A program made the position numbers and the translations under genes. This document shows positions 1-5,154 of a stretch of 6,619 bases of DNA, one piece after another. The stretch is from Clostridia bacterium (GTDB lineage: Bacteria; Bacillota; Clostridia; Christensenellales; Maliibacteriaceae). Location: assembly GCA_017935825.1 (NCBI GenBank), contig JAGBGW010000013.1, positions 1 through 6,619 on the forward strand. The letters run 5' to 3'. Under the pieces are notes generated by a model that was not told the origin of the DNA, did no database searches, and was given only the letters and a program-made list of their open reading frames with translations. Position 1 is the first letter of the stretch; every line of letters begins with the position of its first letter.

Positions 1-39
1 GGCAAGGGTCTCTTCGGCAAGAAGAAGAAGGCTGCTTAA
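1..39 (+). CDS. 3' end of an unidentified gene, lysine-rich C-terminus
   Basis: Only the last twelve codons and a TAA stop are in the window. They read GKGLFGKKKKAA, a short glycine/phenylalanine stretch followed by four lysines and two alanines. Reading continues from outside the window in frame 1, and the stop at 37-39 is followed 67 bases later by an intrinsic terminator, which fits a gene end. The codons (GGC, AAG, GGT, CTC, TTC, GCT) resemble those of the transketolase genes downstream, suggesting a well-expressed native gene. Basic tails of this kind occur on many unrelated proteins, so I cannot assign a family or function. Confidence 0.6.
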   Translation, partial: GKGLFGKKKKAA

Positions 40-106
40 TCGAGTCTTACTTTACAACTAAATGCTTCACATATGACACCTGCCACTTCATGTCTGTGTG
101 AAGATC

Positions 107-140
107 GGCTCCGCATTCGTTCGAAGGCGGAGCCATTTTT
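107..140 (+). terminator. Intrinsic terminator of the upstream gene
   Basis: A perfect 8-bp GC-rich stem, GGCTCCGC at 107-114 and GCGGAGCC at 127-134, is followed by ATTTTT at 135-140. Inside the 12-base loop, TTC and GAA can pair further around a short GTTC loop. This is a standard Rho-independent terminator for the gene ending at 39. It separates that gene from the transketolase operon. Confidence 0.9.
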
Positions 141-145
141 ATAAG
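140..145 (+). promoter_or_regulatory. Weak candidate -10 box for the transketolase operon
   Basis: TATAAG matches the sigma-A -10 consensus at five of six positions and lies directly against the T-tract of the preceding terminator. No convincing -35 element sits 16-18 bases upstream: the region is terminator loop (for example TTCGTT at 116-121), and there is no TGn extension. If used, transcription would start near 152 and give a leader of about 46 bases. The operon could instead depend on partial read-through. I offer this only as the best -10 match between the terminator and the gene. Confidence 0.25.
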
Positions 146-148
146 ACG

Positions 149-162
149 ACAGCGAAAGCTGT
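149..162 (+). other. Small GNRA-tetraloop hairpin upstream of the transketolase genes
   Basis: ACAGC at 149-153 and GCTGT at 158-162 form a perfect 5-bp stem closed by a GAAA loop, a stable GNRA tetraloop. It lies about 20 bases upstream of the ribosome binding site. It has no T-tract, so it is not a terminator. It could stabilise the 5' end of the mRNA, but a stem this short can arise by chance. Confidence 0.3.
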
Positions 163-197
163 ACGGATAAAAACAATTTTCGAGGAGGAAATTTGTC

Positions 198-1034
198 ATG
201 AGCAACATGGACAAGGCATTTTTCACTGAAAAATGCAAAACCATCCGCAAACTGATCATGGAAGGTATCGCAAGCATTGGTTCCGGTCACGTTGGCGGCT
301 GCCTCTCCTGCGTTGAGGCACTTACCGTGCTGCGCTACAAGATGATGGAGAACCTGGATCCCGCAAATCCCAAGGCAGAAGGCCGCGATCGTCTGGTCAT
401 CTCCAAGGGTCATGCAGGCCCCACCATGTACGCAATCCTGGCTGACCAGGGTTACTTCCCCATGGATTGGATCACCACCCTCAACAAGCTCAACACCCAT
501 CTGCCCAGCCACACCGACATGAACCATACCCCCGGTATCGATATGACCGCAGGTTCTCTTGGTCAGGGCATCGCAAACGCAGTCGGACTTGCATACGGCG
601 CAAAGCTCAAGGGCGACGGCGCTACCATCTACTGCCTCGTTGGTGACGGCGAGAGCCAGGAAGGTGAAGTTTGGGAAGCAGCTCACATCGCAGCAGCGAA
701 GAATCTTGGCAACCTGATCTGCATGACCGACTACAACAAGCTTCAGATCGACGGCTCTGTTGAGCAGGTCAGCGGTCTGCATCCTCTGGATGCAAAGTGG
801 AAGTCCTTCAACTGGAACGTATTCGAAGTTGCAGACGGCCACGACACCGATCAGATCGAATCCGCAGTTACCCTTGCTAAGGCAGCAGGTAAGGCAAACG
901 GCAAACCCAGCATGATCATCCTTAACACCGTTAAGGGTAAGGGTGTTTCCTTTGCTGAGGAAATCGGTTTTGCATGCCATCATATCGCTGTCAGCCCTGA
1001 GCAGTACGAGCAGGCTCTCAAGGAACTTGCATAA
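198..1034 (+). CDS. tkt: Transketolase, N-terminal (thiamine-diphosphate) subunit
   Basis: This 278-residue protein is the N-terminal half of a split transketolase. With the next gene product it would transfer two-carbon ketol units between sugar phosphates in the cytoplasmic non-oxidative pentose phosphate pathway. Visible motifs are GHVGG at 30-34, SKGHA at 69-73, a TAGSLGQG cofactor-site segment at 117-124, and the thiamine-diphosphate/Mg motif running from GDG (149-151) to DYNK (178-181). His31, His72, His105 and His261 or His262 correspond to conserved substrate-contacting histidines of full-length enzymes. The length is normal for the subunit. The ATG at 198 is chosen because AGGAGG at 183-188 lies nine bases upstream; Met4 is too far away. 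The downstream gene's ribosome binding site overlaps this stop codon, indicating coupled translation. The family is certain; the exact sugar specificity is inferred. Confidence 0.96.
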   Translation: MSNMDKAFFTEKCKTIRKLIMEGIASIGSGHVGGCLSCVEALTVLRYKMMENLDPANPKAEGRDRLVISKGHAGPTMYAILADQGYFPMDWITTLNKLNTHLPSHTDMNHTPGIDMTAGSLGQGIANAVGLAYGAKLKGDGATIYCLVGDGESQEGEVWEAAHIAAAKNLGNLICMTDYNKLQIDGSVEQVSGLHPLDAKWKSFNWNVFEVADGHDTDQIESAVTLAKAAGKANGKPSMIILNTVKGKGVSFAEEIGFACHHIAVSPEQYEQALKELA

Positions 1035-1048
1035 GGAGGTACGCAGCT

Positions 1049-1993
1049 ATGTATGAAGATCTCAACATGAATTTTGCTTTCAGCGCTATTCTTGAGGATA
1101 TGATGAAGGACGACGAGCGCATCGTCGTGATGGAAGCTGACCTTGGTGGCGCACATAAGACCTGGAATATCCGCGAGAAGTATCCCGAGCGTTACTTCGA
1201 CTGCGGTATCGCAGAGCAGGCAATGGTTTCCGTCGCAGGCGGTCTGTCCGCATACGGCTTCATTCCCGTTGCAAGCACTTTCACCGCTTTCATGGCTCGC
1301 CGCGCATGCGACCAGATCACCATCTCCTGCCTGTATGCACAGCAGAACGTCAAGCTCTTCGGCTCTGACCCCGGCATCATGGCTGAGACCAACGGTGGTA
1401 CCCACATGAGCATGGAAGACATCGGCGTTATGCGTTCCATCCCCAACATCGTCATCACCGAGCCCGCAGACAACACCATGCTTGCTAAGCTGATGCCCCA
1501 GATCATCAACTACAAGGGTACTGTCTACACCCGTATGTGCCGCAAGGCAGGCGTTGCTCCCATCTTCAAGGATGATGAGGAATTTGATCTGTTCAAGGCA
1601 TACAAGATGAAGGATGGTAAGGACGTGTCCCTGTTTGCAACCAGCATCATGGTTGAAGAAGCAGTTAAGGCTGTTGAACTTCTTGCAGCAGAAGGCATCG
1701 ATGCCGAGCTGGTGGAAGTTCATACCATCAAGCCTCTGGATGCAGCGACTCTTGCTGCGTCTGCAGCTAAGACCGGTTGTGTCGTCACCTGCGAGAACTC
1801 CAACGTTGTGGGCGGTTTCTACGCTGCAGTGCTGGAAGGCCTCAACGGCGCAGACGTACGCGTTCCGATCAAGGCCATCGGCGTTCAGGATCACTTCGGC
1901 GAAGTTGGCTTCGAGCCCGCTTTGAAGGAGAAGTATCACATGACCGCAGCAGACATCGTCGAAGCTGCAAAGGCAGTTATCGCAAAGAAGTAA
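1049..1993 (+). CDS. tkt: Transketolase, C-terminal subunit
   Basis: This 314-residue protein is the second half of the split enzyme. Its pyrimidine-binding domain (about 1-165) contains GIAEQ at 53-57, where Glu56 is the expected catalytic glutamate activating the thiamine aminopyrimidine. It continues with FGSDPGIMAETNGGTHMS at about 104-121 and ITEPADN at 136-142. The transketolase C-terminal domain (about 185-314) shows HTIKPLD at 225-231, ENSNVVGGF at 249-257 and DHFGEVG at 281-287. AAGGAGGT at 1033-1040 overlaps the stop of the first subunit and places the ATG at 1049 nine bases downstream. The intergenic gap is 14 bases, so the two chains are probably made in equal amounts. The fold is shared with 1-deoxyxylulose-5-phosphate synthase, but that enzyme is one long chain and the gene pair is typical of clostridial transketolase. 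A terminator follows 16 bases after the stop. Confidence 0.96.
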   Translation: MYEDLNMNFAFSAILEDMMKDDERIVVMEADLGGAHKTWNIREKYPERYFDCGIAEQAMVSVAGGLSAYGFIPVASTFTAFMARRACDQITISCLYAQQNVKLFGSDPGIMAETNGGTHMSMEDIGVMRSIPNIVITEPADNTMLAKLMPQIINYKGTVYTRMCRKAGVAPIFKDDEEFDLFKAYKMKDGKDVSLFATSIMVEEAVKAVELLAAEGIDAELVEVHTIKPLDAATLAASAAKTGCVVTCENSNVVGGFYAAVLEGLNGADVRVPIKAIGVQDHFGEVGFEPALKEKYHMTAADIVEAAKAVIAKK

Positions 1994-2009
1994 TCGTTTG
2001 CCAAAGCTT

Positions 2010-2038
2010 GGGTGTGTTCGTTCGGACACACCCTTTTT
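2010..2038 (+). terminator. Intrinsic terminator of the transketolase operon
   Basis: GGGTGTGT at 2010-2017 pairs perfectly with ACACACCC at 2026-2033, followed by TTTTT at 2034-2038. The 8-base loop can close further by C2019-G2024 around a GTTC loop. It ends the transketolase transcript before the lysine-unit promoter. Confidence 0.92.
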
Positions 2039-2083
2039 GATTTGTGAATATTTTGTAAAACATTCGCATAATATCGGATTAGT

Positions 2084-2124
2084 ACTTGCAAAGCATACTT
2101 TCGTATGGTAGTATAGCAGCAAGT
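2084..2124 (+). promoter_or_regulatory. Promoter of the dapA-dapB-ddh unit, with nested dyads
   Basis: TTGCAA at 2086-2091 serves as the -35 box and TAGTAT at 2109-2114 as the -10 box, with an ideal 17-base spacer. TG at 2106-2107 gives an extended -10 (TGG then TAGTAT), which would compensate for two mismatches in each hexamer. The start is expected near 2121, about 20 bases before the riboswitch. An inverted repeat, CATAC/GTATG (2094-2098 and 2103-2107), fills the spacer. A second pair of arms, ACTTGC (2084-2089) and GCAAGT (2119-2124), brackets the core promoter. The region just upstream (2041-2080) is AT-rich and could act as an UP element. Confidence 0.6.
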
Positions 2125-2137
2125 GAATATTGGATTT

Positions 2138-2304
2138 GACGATAGAGGCGCATCGCATTATCAGTACCTGCCGTGCAGACGGGCTTGGCAAAGCCTGTGG
2201 TGGTGGGGAAAGGAATCGTTGCCGAAGTCAGCCGCTTGCCACGGCTGTGCTGGTAGTCCGGAATAAGATCTTGATTACTGTCGCAATTTGCGGAGAGCTA
2301 TCTT
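2138..2304 (+). promoter_or_regulatory. Lysine riboswitch (L box) aptamer
   Basis: The leader fits the lysine riboswitch fold. P1 pairs GATAG (2141-2145) with CTATC (2298-2302). P2 begins at GGCG (2147-2150) and closes on TGCC (2220-2223), with the conserved AGTA segment (2163-2166) and purine-rich GGGGAAAGG (2205-2213) on opposite sides. The distal P2 hairpin (2179-2198) presents the loop TGGCAA (2186-2191). P3 pairs AGCCG (2230-2234) with CGGCT (2242-2246) and presents TTGCCA (2236-2241), an exact 6-base complement of the P2 loop, giving the known L2-L3 kissing interaction. P4 pairs 2253-2258 with 2273-2278. P5 pairs CGCA (2282-2285) with TGCG (2289-2292). The conserved GCCGAAG and GGAGAGCTATC segments also match known lysC leaders. 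Position ahead of dapA, dapB and ddh agrees: lysine binding should reduce transcription of the unit. Confidence 0.93.
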
Positions 2305-2347
2305 AAATTTCTTAAATTTCATTTTAAGAGGATTTGTACGGGATAGC
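2297..2347 (+). promoter_or_regulatory. Antiterminator of the lysine riboswitch
   Basis: GCTATC at 2297-2302 includes the 3' strand of aptamer helix P1. It is exactly complementary to GATAGC at 2342-2347, the 5' strand of the downstream terminator. Without lysine, this pairing would disrupt both P1 and the terminator and permit transcription. An inner helix CTTAAA (2311-2316) with TTTAAG (2323-2328) can stack within it. The model comes from complementarity and the established mechanism of this riboswitch class. Confidence 0.75.
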
Positions 2348-2375
2348 AGGCATCATCGTCCGCTATCCCTTCTTT
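2340..2375 (+). terminator. Riboswitch-controlled intrinsic terminator
   Basis: GGGATAGC at 2340-2347 pairs perfectly with GCTATCCC at 2362-2369 around a 14-base loop, followed by the T-rich tract TTCTTT at 2370-2375. Its 5' strand is shared with the antiterminator, so it should form when lysine stabilises aptamer helix P1. The T-tract is interrupted by one C, which may allow some basal read-through. About 54 bases of AT-rich leader follow before the dapA start. Confidence 0.88.
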
Positions 2376-2429
2376 ATTGCTTTCCATTCACTTAAAAAAA
2401 TCTTTTAATTGAAAAGGAGAACACGAAAC

Positions 2430-3320
2430 ATGACTTCCAACCCCATCTTTACCGGTGCAGCAACTGCTCTTGTAACCCCTTTGACCCGTGACGGCGTCGA
2501 TTACGAAAACCTTGGTCGTCTGATCGATTGGCAGATCGAAGAAGGCATCGATGCACTTGTCATCTGCGGCACTACCGGCGAAGGTTCCACCCTTACCGAC
2601 GAAGAACATCGCCAGGTCCTTGAATACTCCATCGAGCGTGCTGCAGGCCGCGTTCCCATGATCGCAGGTACCGGCTCCAACGACACCGCTTATGCAATCG
2701 ATATGACTCGTCATGCATGCGAAATGGGTTATGACGGCATGCTGCTTGTTACCCCTTACTACAACAAGGCCACCCAGAAGGGTCTGATCGCCAGCTTCAC
2801 TGCAATCGCAGATGCAAGCTCCAAGCCCTGCATTCTGTACAACGTACCCTCCAGAACCGGCTGCTCCATCGAGCCTTCCACTTATGCAGCACTGGCAGAT
2901 CATCCCATGATCCAGGGCATCAAGGAAGCAAACGGCAACATCTCCAAGATCGTTGAGACCATGGCGCTCATCGGTGACAAGATGGACCTGTACTCCGGCA
3001 ACGACGACCAGATCGTACCCCTTCTTTCCGTTGGCGGTTCCGGCGTTATCTCCGTTCTTTCCAACATCATGCCCAAGGAAACCTCCCTTCTTTGCAAGAA
3101 GTTCTTCGAGGGTGACATTGCAGGCGCAGCAAAGATGCAGTTTGACTATCTGGAGCTGATCAACGCACTGTTCTGCGAAGTCAACCCCATCCCTGCAAAG
3201 GCCGCTGTGGCTGCAATGGGCTTCTGCGAGAACTATGTCCGCCTTCCTTTGACCGTTATGGAGTCTGCGCATGAAGAGAATCTTCTTCGCCTGATGCGTC
3301 AGCATGGTTTGATCGGATGA
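2430..3320 (+). CDS. dapA: 4-hydroxy-tetrahydrodipicolinate synthase
   Basis: This 296-residue cytoplasmic enzyme condenses pyruvate with aspartate 4-semialdehyde, the first committed step towards diaminopimelate and lysine. The (beta/alpha)8 barrel shows GTTGEGSTL at 47-55 (Thr48, Thr49), TPYYN at 108-112 (Tyr111), YNVPSRTG at 137-144 (Tyr137, Arg142) and IKEANGN at 164-170, where Lys165 is the Schiff-base lysine. The length is typical. The ATG at 2430 is preferred because AAGGAG at 2414-2419 sits ten bases upstream and homologues begin near this MTSNPIFTGAATALVTP segment; an in-frame TTG at 2409 precedes the ribosome binding site and is not credible. Aligning from memory to the E. coli enzyme, the lysine-inhibition positions His53 and Glu84 correspond to Asp57 and Tyr88, while His56 and Asn80 are kept as His60 and Asn84. 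Weak or absent allosteric inhibition is therefore inferred. It is the first gene under the lysine riboswitch. Confidence 0.97.
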   Translation: MTSNPIFTGAATALVTPLTRDGVDYENLGRLIDWQIEEGIDALVICGTTGEGSTLTDEEHRQVLEYSIERAAGRVPMIAGTGSNDTAYAIDMTRHACEMGYDGMLLVTPYYNKATQKGLIASFTAIADASSKPCILYNVPSRTGCSIEPSTYAALADHPMIQGIKEANGNISKIVETMALIGDKMDLYSGNDDQIVPLLSVGGSGVISVLSNIMPKETSLLCKKFFEGDIAGAAKMQFDYLELINALFCEVNPIPAKAAVAAMGFCENYVRLPLTVMESAHEENLLRLMRQHGLIG

Positions 3321-4051
3321 CAAGAGTTATTTTGCATGGCGCCTGCGGGCGCATGGGGCACGAGGTCCGTGCTCTGATCGAGAACAACGACGCGCTGGAG
3401 CTTGTGGCATCCGTGGATGCCATGGGCGGCGAAGGCGTGTATACGGATATCAACGACTGCAATGTGGAAGCAGATGTGATCATCGACTTTTCCTCTGCAG
3501 CGGCAACGGATGCACTGCTTGCTTACGCAGTGGATAAAAACATCCCTGTGATCATCGCAACCACCGGTCACAGCGCAGCACAGATCGAGGCGATCCATGC
3601 TGCTTCCGAAAAAGTGGCGGTGTTCCACTCTGCCAACATGTCCCTTGGCGTCTACCTTCTTGTGGCACTTGCCAAGCAGACCGCTGCCATGATGCCCGAT
3701 GCGGATATCGAGATCATCGAGACCCATCATAACCGCAAGGTCGATGCACCCAGCGGCACGGCGCTGATGATCGCAAATGCCCTCAAGACTGTCCGCGAAA
3801 AGGCAGAGTTTGTCTTTGGCAGACAGGGCGCATCCAAACGGCAGGCAGGGGAGATCGGCATTCATGCCGTTCGCCGCGGCAACAGCGTGGGTACCCATGA
3901 GGTGATCGTCTCCACTGACAACCAGTCCCTTACGCTGAAGCACGAGGCACATTCCAGAGCCCTCTTTGCAGAAGGCGCTATCTCTGCGGCGCTGTTTATG
4001 GACGGCAAGGGAGCAGGACTTTACGACATGAACAGTGTCGTTGGTGGTTAA
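3317..4051 (+). CDS. dapB: 4-hydroxy-tetrahydrodipicolinate reductase
   Basis: This 244-residue enzyme reduces the DapA product to tetrahydrodipicolinate with NAD(P)H. The N-terminal Rossmann domain carries the dinucleotide-binding GACGRMG at 8-14, DFSS at 57-60 and ATTGHS at 81-86. The C-terminal domain carries the signature ETHHNRKVDAPSGTA at 135-149, with His137/His138 and Lys141 as catalytic and substrate-binding candidates, then GEIGIHAVRRGNSVGTHEV at 178-196. It is slightly shorter than the E. coli enzyme but has every core motif. Asp34 after the second beta strand could favour NADH over NADPH; this is inference. The start overlaps the dapA stop as ATGA (3317-3320), so translation is probably coupled. 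By eye its codons are less biased than those of dapA, with many more GCG, ACG and GTG codons. Confidence 0.96.
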   Translation: MTRVILHGACGRMGHEVRALIENNDALELVASVDAMGGEGVYTDINDCNVEADVIIDFSSAAATDALLAYAVDKNIPVIIATTGHSAAQIEAIHAASEKVAVFHSANMSLGVYLLVALAKQTAAMMPDADIEIIETHHNRKVDAPSGTALMIANALKTVREKAEFVFGRQGASKRQAGEIGIHAVRRGNSVGTHEVIVSTDNQSLTLKHEAHSRALFAEGAISAALFMDGKGAGLYDMNSVVGG

Positions 4052-4055
4052 TTGT

Positions 4056-5039
4056 ATGATCAGAATTGGTATTGTAGGTTACGGCAACCTTGGCCGCGGC
4101 GTGGAAGCTGCGGTGAAGAACAACGAGGATATGGAACTGGCGGCGGTCTTTACACGGCGCGATCCTTCCACGTTGCACATCAGAACGGACAATGTGCCCG
4201 TCGTGGCATATGCCGACATGGCTGATTGGGCAGGCAAGATCGACGTGATGATCAACTGCGGCGGCAGCGCCACGGACCTTCCCGTCACCACCCCCGAAAT
4301 TGCAAAGCATTTTTGTGTCATTGACAGTTTTGATACCCATGCCAAAATCCCCCAGCATTTTGCGGTGGTGGATGAAGCGGCAAAACAGGGCGGCAGCGTG
4401 TCCGTCATTTCCGTGGGCTGGGACCCCGGCATGTTTTCCCTTAACCGCGTGTATATGAACGCCGTGCTTCCCAGCGGCAACGACTATACCTTCTGGGGCA
4501 GAGGTGTCAGTCAGGGACATTCCGATGCGATTCGTCGAATTGACGGCGTGCGCGATGCCCGTCAGTACACCGTGCCGGTGGAAGAAGCTGTGCAAAGTGT
4601 GCGAAACGGTGAAAACCCCGAACTTTCCACCCGTCAGAAGCACACCCGTGAATGCTATGTTGTAGCGGAGGATGGGGCAGACCTTGCCCGTATCGAGCAG
4701 GAGATCGTCACCATGCCCAACTACTTTGCAGATTACGATACCACGGTGAATTTCATCACCATGGAGGAACTGCAGCGTGACCATCAGGGCATTCCCCATG
4801 GCGGCAGTGTCATCCGCAGCGGCAGGACGGGTATGGAGCTTGAAAACAGCCATACCATCGAGTACTCCCTGAAGCTGGATTCCAACCCCGAATTTACCGC
4901 TAGTGTTATCGCGGCATATGCCCGTGCGGCATACCGCATGCATCAAAAGGGCGAAACGGGCTGCTTTACCGTGTTTGATATCGCGCCTGCCATGCTCTGC
5001 GTGCAGGATGGGGACTTCCTTCGCGCACACATGCTGTAA
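4056..5039 (+). CDS. ddh: meso-Diaminopimelate D-dehydrogenase
   Basis: This 327-residue NADPH enzyme converts tetrahydrodipicolinate and ammonia to meso-diaminopimelate in one step. It closely resembles the Corynebacterium glutamicum enzyme as I recall it. Shared segments are GYGNLGRG at 8-15, the arginine pair in FTRRDP (Arg34, Arg35) placed to hold the NADPH 2'-phosphate, SATDLP at 71-76, SVGWDPGMFSLNRVY at 119-133, TFWGRGVSQGHSDAIRRI at 145-162, MPNYF at 220-224, IPHGG at 246-250 and LDSNPEFTAS at 274-283. The length matches the family. The ATG at 4056 lies four bases after the dapB stop and gives the usual MIRIGIVGYGN start; an in-frame GTG at 4035 lies within dapB and lacks support. The only ribosome-binding-like sequence is a weak GGTGG around 4043-4047, so coupling to dapB translation is likely. 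A terminator follows 13 bases after the stop. Confidence 0.96.
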   Translation: MIRIGIVGYGNLGRGVEAAVKNNEDMELAAVFTRRDPSTLHIRTDNVPVVAYADMADWAGKIDVMINCGGSATDLPVTTPEIAKHFCVIDSFDTHAKIPQHFAVVDEAAKQGGSVSVISVGWDPGMFSLNRVYMNAVLPSGNDYTFWGRGVSQGHSDAIRRIDGVRDARQYTVPVEEAVQSVRNGENPELSTRQKHTRECYVVAEDGADLARIEQEIVTMPNYFADYDTTVNFITMEELQRDHQGIPHGGSVIRSGRTGMELENSHTIEYSLKLDSNPEFTASVIAAYARAAYRMHQKGETGCFTVFDIAPAMLCVQDGDFLRAHML

Positions 5040-5052
5040 TTCTTAAGATTTG

Positions 5053-5081
5053 AAAGCCATCCTTTCACAGGATGGCTTTTT
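5053..5081 (+). terminator. Intrinsic terminator of the dapA-dapB-ddh unit
   Basis: AAAGCCATCC at 5053-5062 pairs perfectly with GGATGGCTTT at 5070-5079 around the 7-base loop TTTCACA. The T-tract runs through 5081 and on into a T-rich segment. The leading A residues pair with the T-tract, so the element could also work for transcripts arriving on the opposite strand. Confidence 0.93.
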
Positions 5082-5092
5082 GTTTTCTTTGC

Positions 5093-5121
5093 TTGATTCT
5101 GCTTTTGGACTATTGTATGCT
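5093..5121 (+). promoter_or_regulatory. Candidate promoter of the LRR lipoprotein gene
   Basis: TTGATT at 5093-5098 and TATGCT at 5116-5121 each match the sigma-A hexamers at four of six positions and are separated by exactly 17 bases. Transcription would start near 5128, leaving a leader of about 27 bases before the ATG at 5155. The strong terminator just upstream makes a separate promoter necessary, which supports the call. Confidence 0.45.
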
Positions 5122-5154
5122 TAAGGGGCATCTTGTGTTTTTGGAGCAATGAGA

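Noticed and set aside
51..77. Possible promoter TTTACA / TATGAC upstream of the first terminator
   Set aside because: The spacer is only 15 bases, and any transcript would run straight into the strong terminator at 107-140.
36..983. Long open frame on the minus strand opposite the first transketolase gene (and similar ones at 980-2191, 2388-3323, 3299-3952, 3996-5030, 5110-6285)
   Set aside because: They lie antisense to strongly supported genes, are cysteine/histidine-rich with no recognisable motif, and several run through terminators or the riboswitch. They reflect codon bias on the coding strand.
2042..2072. Possible second promoter TTGTGA / CATAAT upstream of the riboswitch promoter
   Set aside because: The spacer is 19 bases in a generally AT-rich stretch; the pair at 2086-2114 has better spacing and an extended -10.
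2402..2416. CTTTT/AAAAG hairpin next to the dapA ribosome binding site
   Set aside because: Five A-T/G-C pairs in an AT-rich leader are too weak to claim control of translation; the riboswitch already provides a transcriptional mechanism.
2409..2429. Upstream TTG start for dapA adding seven residues (MKRRTRN)
   Set aside because: The ribosome binding site AAGGAG at 2414-2419 lies inside this extension, and homologues start near the ATG at 2430.
4035..4055. Upstream GTG start for ddh
   Set aside because: It would overlap the dapB end and add residues absent before the conserved GIVGYGNLGR start; the ATG at 4056 follows dapB directly.
5117..5152. Eleven-codon ORF (MLKGHLVFLEQ) ending at the lipoprotein start region
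   Set aside because: Its start overlaps the candidate -10 box and would precede the predicted transcript, it has no ribosome binding site, and nothing suggests a leader peptide.
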